From contig NZ_JACYHE010000033.1 of NCBI RefSeq assembly GCF_021696945.1, positions 1 through 59,928 of the forward strand: a stretch of DNA of 59,928 nucleotides, written 5' to 3'. The translations under genes were made by a program, and so were the position numbers. This DNA comes from Streptomyces sp. JJ36 (GTDB taxonomy: Bacteria > Actinomycetota > Actinomycetes > Streptomycetales > Streptomycetaceae). This document shows, in pieces, positions 46,246-54,304 of the stretch (position 1 is its first letter; every line of letters begins with the position of its first letter). The notes beneath the pieces were generated by a model, which had not been told where the DNA came from, searched no databases, and saw nothing but the letters and a program-made list of their open reading frames with translations.

Positions 46246-46590
46246 TCAGTGGCGCTTGTCGGCCTTGGGCCGGGCGTACGTCTGCGGGGTGCCGTGCGGC
46301 GGCGGGTGCACCGGCTGGCCCTCTGTGGCGGGGGAGACGGGGGAGCCGTGCCGTCCGGCGCCGGGCGTCTCCGGCGCCGCACCGCCCGGGGAGGGCTCGC
46401 TCCCGGCGTCGAGCTGGGCGATCCGCGCGTTCAGCAGCTCGACGACGGGCGTACGGGCTCCGTGCTCCCGCTCGTACTCCAGCAGCCGGGTCAGCTCGCC
46501 GCGGGAGAGCGACCGGATCCGGTGCTCCAGGTCGCCGGCGGAGAGCTCGTCGTAGTCCGGAAGAGGGAGATCAGGGCTGGCAGAAGTCAT
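46246..46590 (-). CDS. small hydrophilic protein (possibly DUF8129)
   Basis: 114 aa. A compact N-terminal module, LPLPDYDELSAGDLEHRIRS, then RLLEYEREHGARTPVVELL and NARIAQLDAGSEPS, is recurrent in Streptomyces proteins of unknown role. It is followed by a Pro/Gly-rich tail ending in TYARPKADKRH. No membrane segment. I associate the module with the DUF8129 family from memory only. Confidence 0.72.
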   Translation of the reverse strand: MTSASPDLPLPDYDELSAGDLEHRIRSLSRGELTRLLEYEREHGARTPVVELLNARIAQLDAGSEPSPGGAAPETPGAGRHGSPVSPATEGQPVHPPPHGTPQTYARPKADKRH

Positions 46591-46626
46591 GCCGGGCGGG
46601 TTTCCGCCGCCCCCGCGCCGAAACGG

Positions 46627-46663
46627 CCGCGCCCCGGAGCCTGCGGAAGGCTCCGGGGCGCGG
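46627..46663 (-). terminator. 15-bp perfect hairpin downstream of the VTT-domain gene
   Basis: 46627-46641 and 46649-46663 are exact reverse complements with a 7-base loop. It lies 116 bases past the stop of the minus-strand VTT gene and before the next minus-strand gene, so it probably separates their transcripts. Confidence 0.7.
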
Positions 46664-46778
46664 GGTGGTGCGGGGGCGGCGCGGCCGGGGAGTGGCGGGG
46701 GCCGTGCCGTGCGGACGGTGGGGGCCTGCGCCGTGCGCGGGGGCACGCCCCGGCCGGGACACGGTGCCGGGGCGCCCG

Positions 46779-47504
46779 TCAGGCCGCCGCGGGGGCGGTG
46801 GCGGTCCGGATCCGGGACCGCTTGCGCCAGGCCACGACCACGCCCGCCAGAACGGACAGGGCGATCACGGCGAAGGCGCCGATCGATGCGGGCGAGGTGA
46901 GGGCCTCCGTCCGGCTGCCCGCCACCACGTAGGCGGCCGTGTTCGGGAGGGAGCCGAGGGCCGTCGCGGACAGGAAGGGGATCCAGCCCATCCGGGAGAC
47001 CGCCGCGGCGTAGTTGGAGGGCGCGAACGGCACGCCTGGCAGCAGCCGGATGGCCAGGACGGAGCGGAATCCGTGGTCGCTGAGCTGCCGGTCGGCCTTG
47101 TTGAGGAACCGCTTTCTCAGCAGTGGACGCAGCGCGTCCTGGCCGAGCAGGCGGCCCATGCCGAAGGAGAGCGCGGCGCCGAGCACCGTGCCGGCGAGCG
47201 CGGCGCCGACGCCGATCTGGGCGCCGAAGAGCGCACCGGCGCCGAGGTTGAGCAGCGGACGGGGCACGAAGGCGAGTGTGCACGCTCCGTACGCGCCTGC
47301 GAACAGCAACACCGCCAGCGCGCCGGAGAACTCGGCGGTGAGACCGCCGGTGATGAACCGCTGCGGTTCGTAGAGGAGCATGCCGGCCGCCGCCGTGCCG
47401 ATCAGCACGAGCAGCAGGCCGAGCCGGGACCAGGGGGAGAGCAGCCACTGCACCAGGCGGGCGGGGAAACCCGCGGGGACGGGCTGCGCTGCGGGGACGG
47501 ACAT
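46779..47504 (-). CDS. TVP38/TMEM64 (VTT domain) membrane protein
   Basis: 241 aa with about six membrane helices. VTT-domain features: FVPRPLLNLGAGALFGAQIG, then FRSVLAIRLLPGVPFAPSNY and TALGSLPNTAAYVVAGSRT. The family (DedA-like) is linked to lipid scrambling or undecaprenyl-phosphate translocation and membrane homeostasis. ATG 47504 (MSVPAAQPV) is chosen; the long upstream in-frame extension is poor in membrane or domain features. Confidence 0.88.
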   Translation of the reverse strand: MSVPAAQPVPAGFPARLVQWLLSPWSRLGLLLVLIGTAAAGMLLYEPQRFITGGLTAEFSGALAVLLFAGAYGACTLAFVPRPLLNLGAGALFGAQIGVGAALAGTVLGAALSFGMGRLLGQDALRPLLRKRFLNKADRQLSDHGFRSVLAIRLLPGVPFAPSNYAAAVSRMGWIPFLSATALGSLPNTAAYVVAGSRTEALTSPASIGAFAVIALSVLAGVVVAWRKRSRIRTATAPAAA

Positions 47505-47667
47505 CTCTGCGAGAGTAACGGAAGCGGGCAAACCACGTCCTCGCTTCTCGGATGTGACGTGGGTTACGTTTCGCCTACCGATTTGTCCTTTTCGTCCCTT
47601 TGATCCGTCCGTTTTGTCCGTGACCGTGAGGGGGCTCACCTCCCGGTCACGGACCGGGTGCGTGGGG

Positions 47668-48123
47668 TCAGCTCTGGGGGCGCAGGGTCCACACGATGGT
47701 CATCGCGGCCGTCTCCGCGCCGTCCTCGCGAGTGATCGACACCCGGACCGGGAACTCGGGGCGCGCGCCGCGGTCCAGTTCCGCGACCACCTCGGCCGCC
47801 GGTCGCCCCAGCTCGGCGGTGGCGGTGACCGGCCCCATGGCGAGCTTGGTGTAGCCGATCTCGGCGCGGACGGCCAGCGGCACCGCGCGGGAGAGCTGGT
47901 CCCCGAAGGCCGTCAGCACGATGGCGCCGCTCGCCGACTCGGCCAGGGTGAACATGGCGCCGGCGTGCGGGCCGCCGACGTGGTTGTGGAAGGCGCTCTG
48001 GTCGGGAAGCACGACCACGGCGCGCTCGGGGGTGGTCTCGGTGAACTCGAGGTTCAGGGTGCGGACCATCGGCACGGAGGCCGCCATCATGTCGCCGGTG
48101 GACGGCAGGGCTTCTGCGGGCAT
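47668..48123 (-). CDS. DUF4442 hotdog-fold thioesterase-like protein
   Basis: 151 aa. Single hotdog domain: MVRTLNLEFTETTPERAVV, FHNHVGGPHAGAMFTLAESA (the HxGxxxxLAE-type active-site helix) and TAELGRPAAEVVAELDRGAR. Likely an acyl-CoA thioesterase; substrate unknown. ATG 48123 starts 10 bases from a 16-bp inverted repeat that could be an operator. Confidence 0.87.
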   Translation of the reverse strand: MPAEALPSTGDMMAASVPMVRTLNLEFTETTPERAVVVLPDQSAFHNHVGGPHAGAMFTLAESASGAIVLTAFGDQLSRAVPLAVRAEIGYTKLAMGPVTATAELGRPAAEVVAELDRGARPEFPVRVSITREDGAETAAMTIVWTLRPQS

Positions 48124-48132
48124 GAGCCGGAG

Positions 48133-48148
48133 GTTACCACTCGGTAAC
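48133..48148. promoter_or_regulatory. TetR-like operator candidate GTTACC-ACTC-GGTAAC
   Basis: GTTACC (48133-48138) and GGTAAC (48143-48148) are exact reverse complements with a 4-base spacer. It lies just upstream of the thioesterase start on the minus strand. TTAC/GTAA half sites with short spacers are typical of TetR-family operators for lipid genes. The matching regulator is not in the window. Confidence 0.6.
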
Positions 48149-48338
48149 AAGGGTCGGGAAGCCCCGGCGGCCGGGAGCGCGATGCGGGGACGCACGGCGG
48201 CGGGGCTGCGGGAGCGCGCCGGGGCGGCGGTCGTGGTCGCCGGAAGTGTCCGGCTCCGTCCTCCGGCGTGTAGCGGCTCGGTACCGAAACCGGGGCGGCC
48301 GTGGCTCCCAACCGGCTCGCCTCATAGGCTTGCTGGCC

Positions 48339-49400
48339 ATGTGGCCAGGAGATCAGCACGGGGGCGGGCAGAATCCTCAGCAGCCCAACCCCTATCAGCA
48401 GCCGGGGTATCAGCAGCCCAACCCGTATCAGCAGCCGGGGTACGGCTATCCGCAACAGGGACAGGGACAGGGCCAAGGGCCGGGGCAGCAAGGGGGATAC
48501 CCGCAGCAGGGCGGCTACCCGCAGCAGCCCGGGCAGCAGCCGTGGAGCACCCCCGGCCCGCCGCAGTCCCCGAAGGGCGGCGGCGGCCGGGGCAGGACCG
48601 CGGCCATCGCGATCGTCTCCGCCGTCGCGGTGATCGCCGCCGCCGTGGTCACCGGCGTCGTGCTGCTCTCGGACGACGAGAAGAAGAAGACCGCGGACGG
48701 TGACAGGAGCCCGGCGGCCTCCGGGGACGCCACGCCGGACGGCGGCGCCTCGGGAGACGCCGAGCCGAGCACCCAGCCGAGTACCGAGCCGTCCGAGGAC
48801 GCCGGCGCCCCGGTGGTCGAGGGCTGGCAGACGGTGATCAACCCGAAGCACTTCTCGGCGTTCGACGTGCCCGGCACCGAGGACTGGGAACTCGCGAGCT
48901 CCGGCACCATCGTCGGCTTCTCGGACGACGACAAGCCCCAGGACCTCCTCGTCGGGATGTCCGCACCCGCCTTCTACAAGCAGGACTGGTGCAAGGACAG
49001 CAGCCGGGCGATGGTCGGCACCAAGGGCGGCCAGGGCTCCCGGAACACCAAGGAGGCGGCCGAGATCGCCGCCGGGAACTGGGTGCTCGCCGGCTACGAC
49101 CAGGACCAGAAGGGCACCCTGAAGCAGTCCGGCGCCAAGCCCTTCGAGAACGACCACGGCATCAAGGGGCACACCGCCACCGCCACGGTCACCGGAGCGC
49201 CGGCGGACGGCAAGTGCGACGTGCCCGACGCCAAGGCCGTCACCGTCTCCTGGATCAACAAGAACGAGGACCTGACCATCTGGGTCTTCCTCGCCGACGC
49301 CGGCGTCAAGGACGAGGTGCCGGACGCGACGATCAAGAAGATGATGAACAGCCTGCGCGACTACGGCGAGCCGGGGCAGGGCTCCGACCCGCGCGGCTGA
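48339..49400 (+). CDS. membrane-anchored protein with QPGY-rich N-terminus
   Basis: 353 aa. Residues 10-70 are a Gln/Pro/Gly/Tyr repeat region (units such as QQPNPYQQPGY). One membrane helix follows (87-110), then a disordered Asp/Ser/Pro linker (111-165) and a C-terminal extracytoplasmic domain of about 190 residues (WQTVINPKHFSAFDVPG, WVLAGYDQDQKGTL, KAVTVSWINKNEDLTIW). The domain is common in Streptomyces but of unknown function. TAGGCT (48325-48330) lies eight bases before ATG 48339 with no ribosome binding site, so it may be leaderless. Confidence 0.85.
   Translation: MWPGDQHGGGQNPQQPNPYQQPGYQQPNPYQQPGYGYPQQGQGQGQGPGQQGGYPQQGGYPQQPGQQPWSTPGPPQSPKGGGGRGRTAAIAIVSAVAVIAAAVVTGVVLLSDDEKKKTADGDRSPAASGDATPDGGASGDAEPSTQPSTEPSEDAGAPVVEGWQTVINPKHFSAFDVPGTEDWELASSGTIVGFSDDDKPQDLLVGMSAPAFYKQDWCKDSSRAMVGTKGGQGSRNTKEAAEIAAGNWVLAGYDQDQKGTLKQSGAKPFENDHGIKGHTATATVTGAPADGKCDVPDAKAVTVSWINKNEDLTIWVFLADAGVKDEVPDATIKKMMNSLRDYGEPGQGSDPRG
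48378..48443. repeat. 33-bp tandem repeat inside the QPGY region
   Basis: Two adjacent 33-bp units (48378-48410 and 48411-48443) differ at two third-codon positions and encode the 11-residue unit QQPNPYQQPGY twice. Shorter QQGGYP repeats follow. This is a recent in-frame duplication of low-complexity sequence. Confidence 0.85.
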
Positions 49401-49468
49401 CCCCGCCCGGCCGGCGCCCGCCGGGAAACCGTTTGGCGGCGGGCGCACCGGGTGGCCATAGTCCCGGG

Positions 49469-50821
49469 GTGACCCCGCCCTCTCCGCCGGCCGGCGCCCC
49501 CGGCCCTCGCCGCCCCGCCCGGCCTGCCTGGGCGGGGCGCAACTACACCCTGCTGAGTGCGGCCGCCGTGATCACCGGACTGGGCGGCTCCGGGGCGCTG
49601 ATCGCCTCGGCCTTCGCCGTGCTCGCCGCGGGCGGCGACGGCACCGACGTGGGCCTGGTCGCCGCCGCCCGTACGGTGCCGCTGGTGCTCTTCGTGCTGG
49701 TGGGCGGCGCGGTGGCGGACCGGGTGCCCCGGCACCGGGTGATGGTGGCCGCCAACGCCCTCAACTGCGCCTCACAGGGTGTCTTCGCGGCCCTGGTCCT
49801 GGCCGGCGAGCCCCGGCTCTGGCAGATGGTGCTGCTCTCCGCGCTCGGCGGTACCGGGCAGGCGTTCTTCGCGCCCGCCGCCGAGGGCATGGTGCTCTCC
49901 AGCGTCACCGCCGAGCAGTCCGCCCGTGCCTTCGCCGTCTTCCGCGTCGGGATGAACGGCGCCCACATCGGCGGCGCCGCGCTGGGCGGGGCGCTCGTCG
50001 CCGCTGCCGGTCCGGGCTGGGTGCTCGCTCTGGACGCCGCGGCCTTCGCCGTCGCGGGAGCCCTGCGGGCGTTCCTGGACCTCAGCGGGATGCCGCGCCG
50101 GGGACCCGGGGCGGGTCTCCTCGCCGACCTGCGCGACGGCTGGCGGGAGGTGACGGGCCGTCCCTGGCTGTGGTCCGTGGTGGTGCAGTTCGCCGTCGTC
50201 AACGCGGTGGTCGCCGCCGCGGAGGCGGTGTACGGGCCGCTGGTGGCCGAGGAGCACCTGGGGGGCGCGCGACCCTGGGGGCTCGCACTCGCCGCGTTCG
50301 GCGCGGGGACCGTCGGCGGTGCCCTGGTGATGACCCGCTGGCGGCCGCGCCGCATCCTGCTCGCCGGCGCGCTCAGCGTCTTCCCGCTCGCCCTGCCCTC
50401 GGCTGCGCTGGCCGTGCCGGTGTCCGCCGCCGCGCTGGTGGCTGTGATGTTCACGACGGGGGTCTGTGTCGAGGTGTTCGCCGTGACCTGGATGTCGGCG
50501 CTGCACCAGGAGGTGCCGGAGGAGAAGTTCTCCCGGGTCTCCTCTTACGACTGGCTGGGCTCGATCGCCCTGGTGCCGGTCGCCACGGCGGCCGCCGGAC
50601 CGGTCGCCGCCGCGGTCGGGCGGCCCGCGGCGCTCTGGGGGTGCTCCGCGCTGGTGGTGCTGCTGACCGCCGCGGTGCTCCTCGTGCCGGACGTACGCCG
50701 GCTGGAGCGCCGGAGCCGGGACCCGGCTCCGGATTCCGCCCCGGGCGGGGCTCAGCCGGGCGCGCCGGGGGAGTCCGGGGGGCCGAGGGAGCCCAGGGAG
50801 AACGCGCCCTCCGGCGGCTGA
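49469..50821 (+). CDS. MFS transporter
   Basis: 450 aa with about twelve membrane helices. Typical MFS exporter of the enterobactin-exporter-like group: NYTLLSAAAVITGLGGSG, VLVGGAVADRVPRHRVMV (the loop 2-3 motif), EEHLGGARPWGLALAAFGAG. The Pro/Gly/Glu-rich C-terminal tail overlaps the convergent spermidine-synthase-like gene by 70 bases. The GTG start at 49469 has no clear ribosome binding site; substrate unknown. Confidence 0.88.
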   Translation: MTPPSPPAGAPGPRRPARPAWAGRNYTLLSAAAVITGLGGSGALIASAFAVLAAGGDGTDVGLVAAARTVPLVLFVLVGGAVADRVPRHRVMVAANALNCASQGVFAALVLAGEPRLWQMVLLSALGGTGQAFFAPAAEGMVLSSVTAEQSARAFAVFRVGMNGAHIGGAALGGALVAAAGPGWVLALDAAAFAVAGALRAFLDLSGMPRRGPGAGLLADLRDGWREVTGRPWLWSVVVQFAVVNAVVAAAEAVYGPLVAEEHLGGARPWGLALAAFGAGTVGGALVMTRWRPRRILLAGALSVFPLALPSAALAVPVSAAALVAVMFTTGVCVEVFAVTWMSALHQEVPEEKFSRVSSYDWLGSIALVPVATAAAGPVAAAVGRPAALWGCSALVVLLTAAVLLVPDVRRLERRSRDPAPDSAPGGAQPGAPGESGGPREPRENAPSGG

Positions 50822-51651
50822 GGCGAGGGCACCGCGGCGCCGTCCCGCACCGGCTGCGCGTCCGCGGCGAGCCCGTCGAGTTCCGCGCCGTGGACCACCC
50901 GGGCCGGGAACGGGTCCCCGGCGGTGCGCCGGGCGAGGGCGCCCAGCGGAAGCTCCCGCTGCCCGGCGAGCAGCAGGATGTTGCCGAACCGGCGCCCGCG
51001 CAGCACCGCCGGCTCGGCCACCACGCAGAGGTGCCGGAAGACGGTGCCGAACGTCGCGAGCTGGGAGCCGAGGAAGGCGAACGGCGCGGCGTCGGCCAGG
51101 TTGGCCGCCCACAGCCCGTCCGGCCGCAGCACCCGGTCCGCCGCACGGGCGCAGGACACCGTCGTCATCCCGGCGGGGACGCGCGCCCCGCCGTAGACGT
51201 CGGCGACGATCACGTCTGCCGAGCCCGCCGGCTCGGTGTCCAGCACCGCGCGGGCGTCCCCGCACAGCAGCTCGATCCCGCTCGCGGGCGGGAGCGGCAG
51301 GAGCTCGGCCACCAGGTCCAGCAGGCCCTCGTCCGCCTCCACCACCCGCTGCCGGGAGCCCGGGCGGGTGGCGGTGACGTAGCGCGGCAGCGTCAGCCCC
51401 CCGCCCCCGAGGTGCAGCACGTCGAGCGGACCGGACGGCCCGGCCAGGTCCAGCAGGTGGCCGAGCCGCTGTGCGTACTCGAACTCCAGACAGCGGGGGT
51501 CGTCCAGATCGACGTACGACTGCGGCGCGCCCTCCACGGTGAGCAGCCACGCGCGCTTCCGGTCCAGATCGGGCAGGAGCCGGGCGGTGCCGCCGTCCAC
51601 GGCGCGGCTCACGGGTGCCGGTTCGTCGTCCACCGGGCCATTGTGCGGCAC
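50752..51651 (-). CDS. spermidine synthase-like methyltransferase-fold protein
   Basis: 299 aa. Rossmann-like core: SYVDLDDPRCLEFEYAQRLG, LDVLHLGGGGLTLPRYV (GGGxxTxxR nucleotide loop), VVEADEGLLDLVAE, IELLCGDARAVL, ADVIVADVYGG. Matches the polyamine-synthase/fused-MFS-SpeE group of soluble proteins. Whether it makes polyamines is doubtful; the substrate is unknown. The C-terminal 23 codons overlap the MFS gene in antisense. The start may be GTG 51651 or GTG 51633. Confidence 0.85.
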   Translation of the reverse strand: MPHNGPVDDEPAPVSRAVDGGTARLLPDLDRKRAWLLTVEGAPQSYVDLDDPRCLEFEYAQRLGHLLDLAGPSGPLDVLHLGGGGLTLPRYVTATRPGSRQRVVEADEGLLDLVAELLPLPPASGIELLCGDARAVLDTEPAGSADVIVADVYGGARVPAGMTTVSCARAADRVLRPDGLWAANLADAAPFAFLGSQLATFGTVFRHLCVVAEPAVLRGRRFGNILLLAGQRELPLGALARRTAGDPFPARVVHGAELDGLAADAQPVRDGAAVPSPQPPEGAFSLGSLGPPDSPGAPG

Positions 51652-51785
51652 CGGCGCCGGCCCGGGTGCGGCGGGCCGTTCATTGAGCCGGGGTGCCGCG
51701 GGTACGCGTACCGACGGGTCGCCGCGGCCGGCGATCGCATACGGTGCCCGGACGCGGGTCCGGGAGACGAGGCGAGGAGACGGCG

Positions 51786-52316
51786 ATGGCGGAAGGTGCG
51801 TTCATCAGAGGCGTGGGCGGCCGGGAGCCGAAGCTCGACCCGCAGGCCTTCACCGCCCCCACCTCCGTGGTGGTCGGTGAGGTGATCCTGGGGCCGGGGT
51901 CGAGCATCTGGTACCACACGGTGCTGCGCGGCGACTGCGGGCCGATCGTGCTGGGCGCCGACAGCAACGTGCAGGACAACTGCACGGTCCACGTGGACCC
52001 CGGCTACCCCGTGACGGTGGGGGACGGGGTCTCGGTGGGGCACAACGCGGTCCTGCACGGCTGTACGGTCGAGGACGAGGTGCTGATCGGCATGGGCGCG
52101 ACCGTGCTCAACGGCGCGCACGTGGGGGCAGGATCGCTGGTAGCGGCGCAGGCGCTGGTGCCGCAGGGGCTGCACATACCGCCGGGCTCCCTGGTCGCGG
52201 GTGTCCCCGCCCGCATCAAGCGCGAGCTCACCCCGGAGGAACGAGCGGGCATCCCGGCGAACGCGGAGATGTACCGGGAGCTGGCGCGGCTGCACCGGGA
52301 GACCCCGGGGGAGTGA
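51786..52316 (+). CDS. gamma carbonic anhydrase-like hexapeptide protein
   Basis: 176 aa. Left-handed beta-helix of hexapeptide repeats with the metal-site histidines in the usual places: NVQDNCTVHVDPG and VSVGHNAVLHGCTV. IWYHTVLRGDCGPIVLG is typical of gamma-CA/YrdA proteins. Activity is not assured, as many family members are inactive. GAGGAG precedes ATG 51786. A second hexapeptide protein follows on the same strand. Confidence 0.92.
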   Translation: MAEGAFIRGVGGREPKLDPQAFTAPTSVVVGEVILGPGSSIWYHTVLRGDCGPIVLGADSNVQDNCTVHVDPGYPVTVGDGVSVGHNAVLHGCTVEDEVLIGMGATVLNGAHVGAGSLVAAQALVPQGLHIPPGSLVAGVPARIKRELTPEERAGIPANAEMYRELARLHRETPGE

Positions 52317-52397
52317 CGACGGCCGGGCGCCTCGCTGGGGGGAAGATCACAGGCGGCGCACCGGTGCGCCGCGCGCCGCCGCGGCTACCGTGTCCGG

Positions 52398-53129
52398 GTG
52401 TCCCCGCTGAGCAACGCGTTCTCCGCGCTCGCGTCCCGCGCCGTGCACGCCCTCTGGCGCCGGGCGGAGCGGTACGGCGCCGTGACCGCAGAGCACCCCG
52501 GGGCGTACGCCTTCCGCGCCATCGGCCGGGGCACCCGGCTGGCGTTCCCCCAGGGCACCCTCTTCGGGACGCCGTGGATCGAGCTGGGGGACCACTGCGT
52601 CATCGGACGGGACGTCACGCTGACCGCCGGGATGATGCCGGACCTGGACCTCGGAGCGGAGACCGTGCTGCGCCTGGGCAGCGGGGTGGTGCTGGGCCGC
52701 GGCAGCCACGTGATCGCCGACACCGCGATCACGGTGGGCGACGACGTGTTCTGCGGCCCGTACGTCTACATCACCTCGACCAACCACTCGTACGACGATC
52801 CGCACACGCCCGTCGGCCGGCAGTGGCCGCGCACCGCCCCGGTGGAGATCGGCCCCGGGAGCTGGCTGGGGGCGGGCGCGGTGATCCTGCCGGGCGCCCG
52901 GCTCGGGCGCAACGTGGTCGTCGCCGCCGGCTCCGTGGTCCGCGGCGAGGTGCCGGACCACGCCGTCGTCGCGGGGGCGCCGGCCCGGGTCGTACGGCGC
53001 TGGGACCCCGGGGAGGGCTGGCGGCCGCCGCTGCGCACTCCGCCCCCGGTGCCGGTCCCGGACGGCGTGACCCCACGCGAGCTGCTCGCCTTGGGAGAAT
53101 GTGCGGTGGACCCGGCCGCCCCGGAGTGA
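52398..53129 (+). CDS. hexapeptide-repeat acyltransferase
   Basis: 243 aa. Left-handed beta-helix acyltransferase (LbH/maltose O-acetyltransferase-like): HCVIGRDVTLTAGMMPDLDL, VFCGPYVYITSTNHSYDD (catalytic His region), WLGAGAVILPGARLGRNVV, PDHAVVAGAPARVVRRWDP. It acetylates or acylates a sugar or other small substrate that cannot be identified. TACCGT (52386-52391) lies six bases before the GTG, so the mRNA is probably leaderless. Confidence 0.88.
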   Translation: MSPLSNAFSALASRAVHALWRRAERYGAVTAEHPGAYAFRAIGRGTRLAFPQGTLFGTPWIELGDHCVIGRDVTLTAGMMPDLDLGAETVLRLGSGVVLGRGSHVIADTAITVGDDVFCGPYVYITSTNHSYDDPHTPVGRQWPRTAPVEIGPGSWLGAGAVILPGARLGRNVVVAAGSVVRGEVPDHAVVAGAPARVVRRWDPGEGWRPPLRTPPPVPVPDGVTPRELLALGECAVDPAAPE

Positions 53130-53185
53130 GCCGGGCGCGGCCCGGAGCCCGCCGCGCCCGTGCCGCCGTGCCGAGGAGGAGCGAC

Positions 53186-53275
53186 GTGAACGACCGCACG
53201 CTGCGCATCCTGCTGGCGATCGTGATCGCCCTCCAGGGCGTCGCACTGCTGCTGTACGTGGTGCGGCGGTACTGA
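53186..53275 (+). CDS. 29-residue single-pass membrane peptide
   Basis: GTG 53186 is preceded by GAGGAG with ideal spacing. The product is 29 aa: a short N-terminus (VNDRTLR), one hydrophobic helix of about 19 residues (ILLAIVIALQGVALLLYVV) and a positive end RRY. This looks like a real small membrane protein rather than noise: strong ribosome binding site, helix of correct length and flanking charges. It follows the acyltransferase on the same strand by 56 bases. Function unknown. Confidence 0.65.
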   Translation: MNDRTLRILLAIVIALQGVALLLYVVRRY

Positions 53276-53338
53276 CCCCCGGCGCGTAGGGAGCCCGGAA
53301 ACGGAGCCCGGGGGGCGCAGACGGGCGCCCGCGAAGCC

Positions 53339-54202
53339 TCAGCCGGAGGCCAGCAGCACCGTCCCGAAGAGGGCCAGCCCGGCGCCCGCGGTCTGCACCG
53401 CACGGAGCCGCTCGCGGAGCACGCCCCGCGCCGCCAGCGCGGTGACCACGGGGTAGAGCGAGGCGAGCACCGCCGCGACCGTCACCGGGCCGTGTTGCGC
53501 GGCCACCATGTAGGTGCCGTTGGCCGCCACGTCGGCCAGGCCGACGAAGGCCAGCGCGGGCACCGCCGCGACCAGCGCCTCCCGGCCGCCGTCCGGCAGC
53601 GCCGGCGTGCCGCGCCGCTGCTGCGTCAGCAGGGCGGCGCCGCCCACCGCGACGTTGCAGAGCCGCTGTACGAAGAGCGCCAGGAAGAGCCCGGTCATGG
53701 AGGTGGAGGCGTGCTCGATCAGGGCCATGACCGCGCCGAAGCCGAACGCGGACACCAGGGTCAGCAGCAGCGTCTGCCGCTGCACCGGGGCGCCGCGCAG
53801 CTCCGGGCCCCCGGCCAGCACCACGCCGGTCACCGCGACCAGGATGCCCACGGCCTGCAGCCGGCCCGGCCGCTCGCCGAGTGCCAGCCCCGCTCCCACG
53901 GGTACCAACACCGCCAGGGAGGCCAGCGGCGAGACCACGCCCATCGGGCCCTGGGCGAGCGCCTTGTAGAAGGCGAGCATCGCCACCGGCCCGACCACGC
54001 CCGCGGCCACGGCGAACCAGAGCTGCGGCCCCCAGGCGCTCCAGCCGCCGGTCGCCACCACCACCGCGCCGAGGACGGCCGCGGCGAGCGTCTGGGAGAC
54101 GACCACCACGGTCAGCGCGGACATCCGCCGGGTGAGCAGCCCGCCGCCGAAGTCGGCCAGGCCCCACAGGAGACTGGTGGCCAGGGCCAGGGCTGCGGTC
54201 AT
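53339..54202 (-). CDS. EamA/DMT family transporter
   Basis: 287 aa with ten membrane helices in two EamA repeats (LALATSLLWGLADFGGGLLT, MLAFYKALAQGPMGVVSPLA, ASLYPVVTALAARGVL). GAGGTG just upstream supports the ATG at 54202. Divergent from an XRE-cupin regulator, the usual arrangement where the regulator controls an amino-acid or metabolite exporter. Substrate unknown. Confidence 0.88.
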   Translation of the reverse strand: MTAALALATSLLWGLADFGGGLLTRRMSALTVVVVSQTLAAAVLGAVVVATGGWSAWGPQLWFAVAAGVVGPVAMLAFYKALAQGPMGVVSPLASLAVLVPVGAGLALGERPGRLQAVGILVAVTGVVLAGGPELRGAPVQRQTLLLTLVSAFGFGAVMALIEHASTSMTGLFLALFVQRLCNVAVGGAALLTQQRRGTPALPDGGREALVAAVPALAFVGLADVAANGTYMVAAQHGPVTVAAVLASLYPVVTALAARGVLRERLRAVQTAGAGLALFGTVLLASG

Positions 54203-54214
54203 GAGGGCACCTCG

Positions 54215-54304
54215 CAGTACAGTGTGGTGAACGCTTGAGTCCAGCTCACCGTAGTACAGCAGGTTGAGCCCTGTCATACAGAATATTGGACGGTGCGGTA
54301 GTAC
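54215..54304. promoter_or_regulatory. divergent control region of the EamA and XRE-cupin genes with AGTAC repeats
   Basis: AGTACAG occurs at 54216-54222 and 54253-54259, GTAGTAC at 54251-54257 and 54298-54304, and CTGTCATACAG (54271-54281) is an inverted repeat. Repeated short motifs across a 102-base divergent gap suggest several binding sites for the adjacent regulator. The last copy abuts the XRE start codon, consistent with autoregulation. Confidence 0.5.

Noticed and set aside
48378..48443. Tandem repeat as a CRISPR-like array
   Set aside because: There are only two contiguous copies, no spacers, and the repeat is in frame within a coding region.
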